Below, one piece after another: positions 10,297 through 18,690 of a DNA stretch of 64,000 bases (its first letter is position 1; the number at the start of each line of letters is the position of its first letter). Below the pieces are notes generated by a model. That model was not told where the DNA came from and ran no database searches. It worked only from the letters and a program-made list of their open reading frames with translations. Both the position numbers and the translations under genes were made by a program. This DNA comes from Colwellia sp. (GTDB lineage Bacteria > Pseudomonadota > Gammaproteobacteria > Enterobacterales > Alteromonadaceae), in NCBI RefSeq assembly GCF_013214175.1, contig NZ_JABSPA010000003.1, forward strand, positions 1 through 64,000. The letters run 5' to 3'.

Positions 10297-11640
10297 CTAC
10301 TGACTTACTTTGATACGTTCAATCAAAGACTCTGGCATGGCAGATGACTCACTCATGACAAAGTCTAATTGCACTAATAAGTTGGTATGAATAGTATCAG
10401 TGGCATTATAGCGCCACTGTTTTAAAGCGGTGACCGCAGATTTATCAAAGATATAAGCGGGCTTGCCATTAATCACTTCGACATGACTTACCGAGCCATC
10501 GGCTTCTACATTAAACATCAATACCACTGAGCCTTCTGTTCCCGCTTTAGCTGCGGTAACAGGGTATTTAGGTTCAATCCGGATGGTAGGCGATAGGCCA
10601 TTGACTACTTTTTGAATGCTACCCTTTTTACTTTCATCTTGGTGCAGTTGATGACCCGCATAACTAACACCAGCCAGTAATGAGCTTGATACTAGGGTAA
10701 CCAAACTTAGTTTAGCTACTTTAGCGATAGTGCTCTTTGCTGAGAAGGCTTTTGACATCTGTTTTATTTGTTCTATTCGATTAAACATAAAGTGTTGTTC
10801 TCCATTTTGCTTAAAACTATTCTTAAAACTAAGTAAGGTAAAAGCGTTAGGTGGTGACGTTTCCGCCGCTAAGACTAGTGCTTTACAGTATTGGATCCTG
10901 GATTGGGTATGCTTTCGCGCCAAAACAACTTGGTCACAGGAATGCTCTTGATCTTGACGAAATGCCGCATAAGCACGCCAAGCTAGCGGATTGAACCAAA
11001 ATAGCGCTAAGAGCATAAGCGCTAGCTGATTCGTCCACATATGGTGCTGAGAAAAATGACACATTTCATGACTGATGATCAGCTGTTGCTGCTCAGTGCT
11101 ATAAAGTGTCTCAAAGTCCTCAGGAATAACTAAAACTTGTTTGAATAAACCGATAAGTATTGGGCTATGAATATGGCTGCTTTGTGCAAGCATTAACTTT
11201 GTTATGCCACTTTCGGCTATTTGTTGTTGATGTTTACCGTCAGTTAAGAATGTTAATTTTAACGCTCTGCGATAGTTATATTGGCTAACACTCCAATAAC
11301 TAATAAGTAGGGTAAAACCTAGCACCCAAGTACTGCTGAGCCATAAACCTAACAGATTATCTATTGATAATTGCTGGCTAATGCTCTGGCTTGGCGTCAC
11401 TAAATAACGTTGCATTAAGCTATTATGTGATTCAATAGCTGTTAGCTCACTCATGCTTAGCCAGCTTAAATTTTGCCAAGGTAAAGGCAAAAAATAAAGC
11501 ACTAAACTCAATGGAATAACCAGCCATAAGTTATAAACAGTATTGGCATCGATACTTTTTCTTAATGGCTGGCGAATAAGCAGCATTAGCGACAATAAAA
11601 CGGTTAATGGCAGTAATGAATTAACTAACGCGCTAATCAT
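10297..11640 (-). CDS. BlaR1/MecR1-type M56 metallopeptidase with C-terminal TonB domain
   Basis: This is a 447-residue inner-membrane protein. Several transmembrane helices occupy roughly the first 120 residues. The zinc-peptidase motif HEMCH is at 191-195, followed by FWFNPLAWRAY and the downstream E of QEHSCD, as in BlaR1/MecR1. After another membrane segment (near 315-330) the C-terminus is a TonB C-terminal-like domain (EPKYPVTAAKAGTEGSVVL and ALKQWRY) instead of a penicillin-binding sensor. It overlaps the BlaI-like gene by 8 bp, so the two form an operon. By analogy it senses an envelope signal and cleaves the repressor. Beta-lactam sensing is unlikely without the sensor domain. Confidence 0.9.
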   Translation of the reverse strand: MISALVNSLLPLTVLLSLMLLIRQPLRKSIDANTVYNLWLVIPLSLVLYFLPLPWQNLSWLSMSELTAIESHNSLMQRYLVTPSQSISQQLSIDNLLGLWLSSTWVLGFTLLISYWSVSQYNYRRALKLTFLTDGKHQQQIAESGITKLMLAQSSHIHSPILIGLFKQVLVIPEDFETLYSTEQQQLIISHEMCHFSQHHMWTNQLALMLLALFWFNPLAWRAYAAFRQDQEHSCDQVVLARKHTQSRIQYCKALVLAAETSPPNAFTLLSFKNSFKQNGEQHFMFNRIEQIKQMSKAFSAKSTIAKVAKLSLVTLVSSSLLAGVSYAGHQLHQDESKKGSIQKVVNGLSPTIRIEPKYPVTAAKAGTEGSVVLMFNVEADGSVSHVEVINGKPAYIFDKSAVTALKQWRYNATDTIHTNLLVQLDFVMSESSAMPESLIERIKVSQ

Positions 11641-12055
11641 TATTTTTCTCCCAGTCAGAAATTAATGATTTTAATGCGTTAATATCGTCTTTATTAAGAT
11701 CATTTTTCTTAGCAAAGCCAGCCACCAGAGGCGCTAGTTTGCCGCTAAACATACGCTCGATTAAGCTGGTGCTTTCTTTTAATGTGTAAGCTTCACGCTC
11801 TAATAAAGGGGAATATAAATAATGACGTTGCTGTTTTTCAAAATTAATAGCCTGTTTTTTTACGAGGCGGTTTAGCAATGTTTTTACCGTTTTATCATGC
11901 CACTGCTTCTCTTGATTTTTATCATCAGCACTATTGGCATTAACATTGGAACTAGCACTTTCATTAAGTTTAGCAATTATATCGTTAGCGCTAGCAGGGT
12001 AGTTTTGCCACAGTGCTTCTAATACTTCAAATTCGGCATTACTGATTTCAGTCAT
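11633..12055 (-). CDS. BlaI/MecI/CopY family transcriptional repressor
   Basis: This is a 140-residue repressor. The N-terminal winged helix opens with ISNAEFEVLEALW, followed by ANDIIAKL and KTVKTLLNRLVKK, all typical of BlaI/MecI/CopY. The C-terminal helices would dimerise and carry the cleavage site for the partner peptidase. The stretch from about residue 35 to 52 (SSNVNANSADDKNQEKQ) is an insertion relative to the usual 120-125 residue proteins. The gene is translationally coupled to the M56 peptidase, and its promoter region holds two TACA-N2-TGTA operators, so autoregulation is expected. Confidence 0.92.
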   Translation of the reverse strand: MTEISNAEFEVLEALWQNYPASANDIIAKLNESASSNVNANSADDKNQEKQWHDKTVKTLLNRLVKKQAINFEKQQRHYLYSPLLEREAYTLKESTSLIERMFSGKLAPLVAGFAKKNDLNKDDINALKSLISDWEKNND

Positions 12056-12102
12056 TATTATTTCCAGTTTTTTTCTAGGTATAATTCTAGGTATCTTTAA
12101 CT

Positions 12103-12142
12103 ATTACAAGTGTAATCCATGAATTAGGATTACACTTGTAAT
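12103..12142. promoter_or_regulatory. Double BlaI/CopY-type operator
   Basis: ATTACAAGTGTAATCC (12103-12118) is repeated exactly as its reverse complement at 12127-12142, with 8 bp between. Each arm contains a TACA-N2-TGTA dyad (12105-12114 and 12131-12140), the form of the CopY/BlaI box. The centres are 26 bp apart. The site lies between the repressor gene (-) and the lipoprotein gene at 12204 (+), so it may control both. Confidence 0.85.
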
Positions 12143-12203
12143 CTTAGCTGTCAATTGTTATTTTGATCTAGGTTACTTATTGGATACTAAGGATTGTAAT
12201 AAA

Positions 12204-12902
12204 ATGAAGATGATAAGTGTTTTGTTGATGTGCTTTTTTATTTTTGCGTGTTCTTCAACAAAGGTGCACCTTTATACACGTTATTTATCAGCGGAAGAAA
12301 CTGAAGCAGTGACTAAAAATCTAGAGGGATTAGGCTTTGATATCATCGTTAATACGCTTGTTTTTCCCGATGGTATTGAGCAATCCACCTTACTTTATTC
12401 GCCATTTGTTGAAGGAGAAAATACTTTAAATATCCTAATCGATACACTGGCTAATATTGGTTGGCTTGTCCCTACTGTACAGCTTATCTTTGCTGGCAAT
12501 CACTATTACACTAAAAATAGTGTTGGACTGCTGTTACTGCCTGATGGGGTGAGGCAAAGTGATAAAGTGACAAGGCAAGATCTGGTCAATGAATATGAAA
12601 GCGGAAATTGTCAGGACTCAATGACACTCAGGCTAAATAGTGATGCTAGTTATCAATTTTTATATTTAACTAAAACTGACCATCAATCCCGGAAAAGTGA
12701 GCAGCTTAAAGGTAGTTGGCAGATCACCAGTTACCCTTATATTGAGTTGGTTTCGTCAAATAAAATGTGGCGTTTCTATTATGAAATACAAAAAAATATA
12801 GAAACGGATGTGGTGGGTAAAATAGAAATTATTGAATTAAAGCCAGTAGATGACCATTATACCCTGCCGAAATGCAGTTTTCTCTATGGGCTAAGAGTTT
12901 AA
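12204..12902 (+). CDS. Uncharacterised lipoprotein
   Basis: This is a 232-residue protein with a lipoprotein signal: a short basic N-terminus, a hydrophobic core and the lipobox FIFAC followed by SS. It should be lipidated and sent to the outer membrane, since there is no Asp at +2. The ATG at 12204 follows AAGGA by about 10 bases; another ATG lies two codons later. The mature protein matches no family I know. It has an N-terminal segment with GLGFDIIVN-type alternation and a C-terminal beta-rich part. It diverges from the BlaI-like repressor across the double operator, so it is a candidate target of that system. Confidence 0.7.
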   Translation: MKMISVLLMCFFIFACSSTKVHLYTRYLSAEETEAVTKNLEGLGFDIIVNTLVFPDGIEQSTLLYSPFVEGENTLNILIDTLANIGWLVPTVQLIFAGNHYYTKNSVGLLLLPDGVRQSDKVTRQDLVNEYESGNCQDSMTLRLNSDASYQFLYLTKTDHQSRKSEQLKGSWQITSYPYIELVSSNKMWRFYYEIQKNIETDVVGKIEIIELKPVDDHYTLPKCSFLYGLRV

Positions 12903-12942
12903 TTTTAGTTGTATACTTTTATAGGAAAACGTATAGGCAAAG

Positions 12943-12969
12943 CAGCGTATTAGCAAAACTAATACGCTG
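12943..12969. terminator. Hairpin between convergent genes
   Basis: CAGCGTATTAG and CTAATACGCTG form a perfect 11-bp stem with a CAAAA loop, 40 bp after the lipoprotein stop and 40 bp from the aldo/keto reductase stop. The flanks are A/T-rich (GTATTTTATT on one side), which supports bidirectional termination. Confidence 0.65.
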
Positions 12970-13008
12970 TCAGTATTTTATTAAAGATTCGCGACTTAAG
13001 GTTACGAC

Positions 13009-13917
13009 TTAAGGCTGCGCATAGCCGTTTCTGGCTTCAAGCAAGCGATACCAGTCAGCATGATTATATTCAATCCCTAAGGCTTGTTTAGCGGCGACAA
13101 TTCGCTCAGGCGTAGTTGAACCAATAATGGGACATATATTAGCTGGATGTTTAAGTAACCAAGCTAAAATAAGCTGCCAAGGTGAACAATTATATAACTC
13201 AGCTTGCCGCGCTAATTCAATTTCAATACGTTGTTCATCAGCCGTAGAGAAGGTATTTCCCCAAGCAGGATAAGCTACACCGCCGAGTGGACACCAAGCT
13301 ATAGGGGTTATGCCTAACTGCTGACATTGATCTAAGCTACCGTCGGTCAAGCTGCTGATATTATGAATATTAATTTCTATTTGATTGACAAGTAATGGCT
13401 CATCTAACGCTGATTGCAATAAGCTTACTTGTGACGGGCTAAAGTTACTGACGCCAAAGTGTTTCACTTTTCCGCTAGCTTTTAGCTGTTGAAAAGTTTG
13501 CGCTACTTCTTCGGCATTAAATAAATAATCAGGGCGGTGCAGCAAAAACATATCTAGGTAATCAACATTTAACCGCTTTAGAGAATTCTCAACACTGGTA
13601 GTTAAATAGTCTGTTGAAAAATCATAACGCTGGGGCTCAAAGCGAATGCCCGCTTTGGAGGTGATAATAAGCTGTTCACGTATTGTTGGTGTTTCTTGTT
13701 TAAGCTCAGTTAATAACTCGCCAAATAAACTTTCACAGTGACCTCCGCCATAAATGTCGGCATGATCAAAATGGTTATAACCCGCTTCAAGTGCCGCTCT
13801 AAGTGCTAGCTTACCCTTGGTTTTATCTGCAGGGGTATTACCACCGACAATGCGCATACAGCCATAAATAAGGCGCGAGCTGGTTATTGAGGATGAAGTG
13901 AAATTAATTTTTTGCAT
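13009..13917 (-). CDS. Aldo/keto reductase (YdhF-like)
   Basis: This 302-residue TIM-barrel NADPH-dependent oxidoreductase has the AKR catalytic residues: the Asp and Tyr of HFDHADIYGGG, the Lys of IITSKAGI and the His of FLLHRPD. KHFGVSNFSP and the C-terminal PIIGSTTPERI cofactor loop are also conserved. It resembles E. coli YdhF in overall pattern. It lies 33 bp downstream of the halogenase-like gene on the same strand, so it may belong to the glucan-utilisation operon and act on a sugar or aldehyde. Its real substrate is unknown. Confidence 0.92.
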   Translation of the reverse strand: MQKINFTSSSITSSRLIYGCMRIVGGNTPADKTKGKLALRAALEAGYNHFDHADIYGGGHCESLFGELLTELKQETPTIREQLIITSKAGIRFEPQRYDFSTDYLTTSVENSLKRLNVDYLDMFLLHRPDYLFNAEEVAQTFQQLKASGKVKHFGVSNFSPSQVSLLQSALDEPLLVNQIEINIHNISSLTDGSLDQCQQLGITPIAWCPLGGVAYPAWGNTFSTADEQRIEIELARQAELYNCSPWQLILAWLLKHPANICPIIGSTTPERIVAAKQALGIEYNHADWYRLLEARNGYAQP

Positions 13918-13950
13918 TTTATGCCTTTATTTTATAATTGTGCACAGCGG

Positions 13951-15483
13951 TTAAAGTGACTGTAAAAACTCATCATGACTGGGGAGTTTCTCCACCGTAC
14001 GATTGATAAGTGTCTTTAAGTTTGCCATTAAATCGCTTAGTTGTTCGTCAGATAAAGTGTCAACTAGGGGATGGTGATCCTCAGGAATACTACCTTGACC
14101 TATCATCACTTGCTGCCAGGCAATTTCAGTAAACAGATCATCCGGCTGACAAAAGACTTTACCAGTTTTTTTAAATAATTCTATTTTATGAAACAATGAT
14201 TCAGGTATATCCATGCGCTGACAAGCACGCCAAAACTCACTATCACCTCGGTTGTTAAGCTTGTAATGCAAAATAATAAAATCACGAATACCTTCCAATT
14301 CAACTTTAGACTGAGCATTAAACTCATCAACCTCTGCTTGTTTGATACCATTATGAGGAAAGAACTTCATTAATCGTATGGCAGCGGTTTGAATTAAATG
14401 AATATTGGTTGATTCAAGGGGCTCAAAGAAGCCACTAGATAAACCAATGGCAATAACATTTTTATGCCATTGCTTGCGACGACGACCGGTTTTAAAAGGG
14501 ATAATTCTAGGCTCTGCTAGCGGTTTACCGTCAAGGTTATTGAGCAATAATTCTTGCGCTTCTTCATCGCTCATGTATTTACTTGAATACACTAAGCCAT
14601 TGCCGGTTCTGTGTTGCAGTGGAATGCGCCATTGCCAGCCTACCTTATGTGCGGTTGAACGAGTATAAGGCTCAATAGGCGTAACCTTTTCACAAGGCAC
14701 CGCAACAGCACGATCACAGGGTAACCAGTGTGAGTAATCTTCATAACCGGTACTAAGGGTTTTTTCGATTAATAAGGCAGCAAGTCCGCTACAGTCGATA
14801 AATAAGTCTCCGGAAATACAGGTCCCGTTTTCCAGTAATACACTGTCGATAAAGCCCGAGTCCGTATGCTGATTCACTTTTGTGATAGTGCCTTCAATAC
14901 GCTTAACACCCATATTTATTGCGTGTTTACCTAAAAACTTAGCGTATAAACCGGCATCAAAATGATAGGCGTGAGCGATACCCGGTAAATTAGTATTGGG
15001 AATGTTATTTATCGGGGCAAATTTATGTTGTTTCGCCGCTTGGTAATTGAGTGAGAAATCCCAAAAACTACTGACATTGATGGTGCTATCGGACTTTTTA
15101 TTTTGCTGATCCTTTAGCCAAAAATGATGGAAATCACAGAAAGGAAACTTTTTACCTATGTTGCCAAAGGCATGCATATAACTATCACCATCTTGCTGCC
15201 AGTTATTAAACTCTATGCCTAGCTTAATAGTGCCCATGGTTGCTTTAACAAAGGATTTTTCATCAATGCCAATGGCACGGTTAAAATTAACTATGGGTGG
15301 GATAGTCGCTTCGCCAACACCGATAATGCCTATTTTGTCAGATTCAACTAGGGTTATGTTGAGGGTTTTACCTAAGGTTTTTGCCAGTAAAGAAGCTGTC
15401 ATCCAACCGGCAGTACCACCACCGACAATAACAACATTCTGAACCTTACGTTGTGTATCATTTTGACTATTAGTTTGTTGCAT
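13951..15483 (-). CDS. Tryptophan-halogenase family flavoprotein (receptor-linked paralogue 1)
   Basis: This is a 510-residue FAD-dependent protein of the tryptophan halogenase family. The FAD-binding GGGTAGW is at residues 21-27, GVGEATIPP follows, and VGWQWRIP carries the WxWxIP signature of flavin halogenases. GTIKLGIEF aligns with the segment holding the catalytic Lys of PrnA, and SGFFEPLEST with its active-site Glu. The start at 15483 has AAGGAAAG 5 bases upstream; an in-frame ATG at 15516 has none. It follows a TonB-dependent receptor gene, an association seen repeatedly in marine gammaproteobacterial sugar loci. A role in polysaccharide uptake is therefore inferred from context, and halogenation is not proven. 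Confidence 0.88.
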   Translation of the reverse strand: MQQTNSQNDTQRKVQNVVIVGGGTAGWMTASLLAKTLGKTLNITLVESDKIGIIGVGEATIPPIVNFNRAIGIDEKSFVKATMGTIKLGIEFNNWQQDGDSYMHAFGNIGKKFPFCDFHHFWLKDQQNKKSDSTINVSSFWDFSLNYQAAKQHKFAPINNIPNTNLPGIAHAYHFDAGLYAKFLGKHAINMGVKRIEGTITKVNQHTDSGFIDSVLLENGTCISGDLFIDCSGLAALLIEKTLSTGYEDYSHWLPCDRAVAVPCEKVTPIEPYTRSTAHKVGWQWRIPLQHRTGNGLVYSSKYMSDEEAQELLLNNLDGKPLAEPRIIPFKTGRRRKQWHKNVIAIGLSSGFFEPLESTNIHLIQTAAIRLMKFFPHNGIKQAEVDEFNAQSKVELEGIRDFIILHYKLNNRGDSEFWRACQRMDIPESLFHKIELFKKTGKVFCQPDDLFTEIAWQQVMIGQGSIPEDHHPLVDTLSDEQLSDLMANLKTLINRTVEKLPSHDEFLQSL

Positions 15484-15527
15484 TGCACTTTCCTTAATCT
15501 GACGATAAACCTTCATTGATGAAATTC

Positions 15528-15561
15528 AAAAGCCCTAGTAACACATGTTCACTAGGGCTTT
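15528..15561 (-). terminator. Hairpin terminator after the TonB-dependent receptor
   Basis: AAAGCCCTAGT and ACTAGGGCTTT form an 11-bp stem around an 11-base loop, 28 bp beyond the receptor stop. On the minus strand TTTTG follows. It should end most receptor transcripts and reduce expression of the downstream halogenase-like and aldo/keto reductase genes. Confidence 0.8.
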
Positions 15562-15588
15562 ATATAAAGGAGTTACTTAAGAAAACCC

Positions 15589-18396
15589 TTACATTTTGTA
15601 GCTAAAACCTAGTAAGTAAGTGCTACCGTAATCTTGGTAATCACGTACTTGTAGTGCATTATCACCTTGTAAAGAAGTGAATGGCTCTTCAGTTAAGTTA
15701 TAACCTTGTAGGAAGATAGATAGACCTTCTAAGCTTTCAAAACCGCCTTCGCCAAAATCATAACCTATTTGTGCATCCCAAATAGTTTCGCCAACAATAT
15801 CAACTTGCACGGTATCGAAACCTAAGCCGTAAACATCACCTTTAAAGGCACCACGTTTACGCATGCTAGCACGAGCTGAGAAACCATTTTTATCATAATA
15901 AAAGGTTGCACTGGTAATACTGTCTGATAAACCTGGTAATTGATAGTCATCACCATTTTGATCTTTCATGTCTGATTCAATGCCAGTGTAACTAGCAATA
16001 AGTCCAAAACCATCAAGGTGCTCTGACATTACATTAAACGGTATAGTTGCTGAAAGTTCATAACCCCAAAGTGTGCCGCCACCGCCGTTAACTTTACCGG
16101 TACCTGTACCTGTGCTTGTTGGTGGTAATTCACCTGTTGATGGGTCGGCAACACCGGTCATATCAACTTCATAGCTACCATCAAAAATCCAGTTTTTCAA
16201 ATCTTTATGGAAAAGTGCTACCGCGAAATAACCTTCATCACTGAAGTAATTTTCATAAGATAAATCAAGTCCAATGGCTTCTTTAGGTTCAAGTGATGGG
16301 TTACCACCATTAACACTCCAGTGATTGCCATTTTCATCTGGTGTTTGGTTGTATGTGGCATTATATGAAGCATTCATTTCATCCAAACGCGCACGAGAAA
16401 TGGTTTTAGCTGCGCCAAAACGCAAAGTCTGACTATCATCAAGCTGTAATGATAAGTTTAAGCTAGGCAAGAAATTACCATAATCATGGCTAACATTGGT
16501 CGGTTCAGTAACGACTAAACCATCAACTGTGTTAAAGGCATTACCTTGTGAAGACTGATCGGTATAGACATAACGGACACCAAAGTTACCGGTAAGTGGT
16601 AAACCGGCAATATCAGTAACAAGCTCAGCTTGAACAAACGCCGACATTACTTTTTCATTAACCATCCAAGACTTAGTGGCATGGGTTGGGTTAGTTAGAC
16701 TTTCTTGTAGTAGGTCATAGTATCCATCGTTAATCAAACCCATGGTATCGTAGGCTATCATGTCGCCCATACCAATAAAGTCTAAGTTAGCTGAGCCTAA
16801 ACGATACTCTTCAGGTACCGATTGCATGCCTGGGTTATCAGGGTAGCTAAAGCTGCTTAAGGTCATAAAGTAACCTTCAGACTTTTTAGTTTTTTCACGT
16901 TCACGATAAGCAACACCGTAAGTAATATCTGAGATAAAGCTTAAATCAACTTCCTGACTCGCAGCAAACTTCAAAGACATTAACTCATCATCAATGCTAG
17001 GGGTGTTAATAAAACCATCTTGTAATTGGTTTTCATAGTCAGTACCAGTAACGCCATGTTTATCATTAAGTGCGCCACTCCAGCCCCAGCTTAATGGGCC
17101 GCCTAATTGAATTAGATTGTAATCACTATAATCCAGACCATGGCTAAAGGTAGCGCCAGTGTTGCCAGAATCGAAAGTGTAACCTAAGTCATCAGCAGCG
17201 CCTCGGCTATCGCCACGGCCAGTACCTGAGTAACTTTCAACACTGTATACATCACGTTCTACTTTAGAGTAACTAACATCTAAGTCTAAGGTCCAGTTAT
17301 CACTTGCGACCCATGAAGTATTTAAACCAAATGACATTAACTGAGCATCACGTTCTTCGTAGTCATTACGTACTACGACACGTTGACCCTGAGTTATTGC
17401 ACTGGTGACAAAGCCAGTTGCCGGATCAATTACTGCGGTATCAGCAGAAATGTTGCCTTGACCCCAAGCAAAAGGAATCTCAATGCCGCGTAAAATTTTA
17501 GTATCTAAAAAATCAACGTAAAGCGCATCAAAGGTCATTTTTAAGTCGTTAGTTGGCGCAGCTTCAATAACTAACATAACTGAGTCACGTTCTAAGGTAG
17601 AAGAGCGAACATATGGCTTAGCACCACCTAAAATAGAGCCTTTTGAACCATCGTCGTATTCAAATTCTGGGTAGCCCCAGGCATTCCAACGTTTCTCTTG
17701 GTTTGGTGACGTCATGGTGGTGTAAGCAAAAGCAACACCTAAAGTATCGTCAGCAAATTGGTCCATGTAGAAGAAGGTGCCCTTTAAGCCTGCATCATCG
17801 CCATCAGGGTTTAGCTTATCAAAGCTGGTTTTTTCATAAACACCGTTAAATTGAATAACGCGACCATCTTGATTAAGTGGTTTAATTGTTTGTAAATCAA
17901 TAACACCGGCAATACCTTCACCTTCAAGACTAGCACTTGGTGTTTTATAAACGGTAACGCCGCTCATAATTTCAGAAGGGTATAAGTCAAATTCAACGCC
18001 ACGGTTATCACCGATAGACACTTGCTCACGACCATTTAAGGTAGTGCCACTTTCATTTTCACCAAAACCTCGAATACTTACCTTACTAGCACGGCCGTCA
18101 ATACGTTGTGCCGCAAGACCAGGTAAGCGAGCAATGGACTCAGCAATTGAAGAGTCAGGTAGTTTACCAATATCTTCAGCAGAAATTGCTTCAACAACGT
18201 TTGATGAATAACGTTTTAAGTTGATTGATTCAACCAGGCTTTTACGAAAGCCGGTAACTTGAATTACTTCTACGTCTTCTTCCGCGATTTTTTCAGCTGA
18301 TTTAGTTTCTTCTGCAGCAAAACTTGCAGTGCTTAATGCCATTAAGCCACTTGAAAGTAGCGCTAAAGTCAATTTGCTTGGTTTAAAATGTAGCAT
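15589..18396 (-). CDS. TonB-dependent receptor, probable maltodextrin/alpha-glucan transporter
   Basis: This is a 935-residue outer-membrane receptor. The ATG at 18396 follows AGGGGAG; the upstream ATG at 18417 has no ribosome-binding site. Residues 1-27 form a signal peptide ending ASFA. VEVIQVTGFRKSL is the TonB-box/plug entry, and the plug continues through EDIGKLPDSSIAESIARLPG and SIRGFGENESGTTLNGRE to about residue 165. A 22-strand barrel ending in YLLGFSYKM follows, with the final residue Met, not the usual Phe. It should import oligosaccharides into the periplasm. Two 14-bp operators shared with the divergent pullulanase gene indicate joint induction by starch-type sugars. Confidence 0.92.
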   Translation of the reverse strand: MLHFKPSKLTLALLSSGLMALSTASFAAEETKSAEKIAEEDVEVIQVTGFRKSLVESINLKRYSSNVVEAISAEDIGKLPDSSIAESIARLPGLAAQRIDGRASKVSIRGFGENESGTTLNGREQVSIGDNRGVEFDLYPSEIMSGVTVYKTPSASLEGEGIAGVIDLQTIKPLNQDGRVIQFNGVYEKTSFDKLNPDGDDAGLKGTFFYMDQFADDTLGVAFAYTTMTSPNQEKRWNAWGYPEFEYDDGSKGSILGGAKPYVRSSTLERDSVMLVIEAAPTNDLKMTFDALYVDFLDTKILRGIEIPFAWGQGNISADTAVIDPATGFVTSAITQGQRVVVRNDYEERDAQLMSFGLNTSWVASDNWTLDLDVSYSKVERDVYSVESYSGTGRGDSRGAADDLGYTFDSGNTGATFSHGLDYSDYNLIQLGGPLSWGWSGALNDKHGVTGTDYENQLQDGFINTPSIDDELMSLKFAASQEVDLSFISDITYGVAYREREKTKKSEGYFMTLSSFSYPDNPGMQSVPEEYRLGSANLDFIGMGDMIAYDTMGLINDGYYDLLQESLTNPTHATKSWMVNEKVMSAFVQAELVTDIAGLPLTGNFGVRYVYTDQSSQGNAFNTVDGLVVTEPTNVSHDYGNFLPSLNLSLQLDDSQTLRFGAAKTISRARLDEMNASYNATYNQTPDENGNHWSVNGGNPSLEPKEAIGLDLSYENYFSDEGYFAVALFHKDLKNWIFDGSYEVDMTGVADPSTGELPPTSTGTGTGKVNGGGGTLWGYELSATIPFNVMSEHLDGFGLIASYTGIESDMKDQNGDDYQLPGLSDSITSATFYYDKNGFSARASMRKRGAFKGDVYGLGFDTVQVDIVGETIWDAQIGYDFGEGGFESLEGLSIFLQGYNLTEEPFTSLQGDNALQVRDYQDYGSTYLLGFSYKM

Positions 18397-18565
18397 TGAA
18401 TATTCTCCCCTAGCCATCCATGATTAATTTTATTAGCTAACTTCCATTTAGCCTAATAATTATATATTAGTGTTTTATGTTGTCGTTATGCTGTCACATG
18501 TATTAATTCGTTATTATTTGTGAGCAAGTTTAATATAAAGGGGCAAATTACAGATGAATAGAGGT

Positions 18566-18620
18566 TGCATACGTATTCAGAGGTCAAGCTTGTCCTCTAT
18601 ACCCGTTGAATACGTATGCA
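18566..18620. promoter_or_regulatory. Paired operators of a LacI-type maltodextrin regulon
   Basis: TGCATACGTATTCA (18566-18579) and TGAATACGTATGCA (18607-18620) are exact reverse complements, with centres 41 bp apart. The match extends to 16 bp on each side (18564-18579 and 18607-18622). The intervening DNA has an inner dyad, AGAGG and CCTCT around AAGCTT. The pair sits between the divergent receptor and pullulanase genes. A palindrome centred on CG is typical of LacI-family regulators. A third copy precedes the second pullulanase gene (24871-24884). Confidence 0.88.
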
Positions 18621-18690
18621 ACGACTGTTTTAAAAATAAACAAGTCATTAGGTTAAAAGAGAAACTAAAAAACAATAAAAGGAAATAGTT

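Noticed and set aside
10297-12055. Beta-lactam resistance system
   Set aside because: The BlaI/M56 pair lacks the penicillin-binding sensor domain and no beta-lactamase is nearby.
15484-15516. Upstream in-frame ATG for the halogenase-like gene
   Set aside because: It has no ribosome-binding site, while the ATG at 15483 has AAGGAAAG at the right distance.
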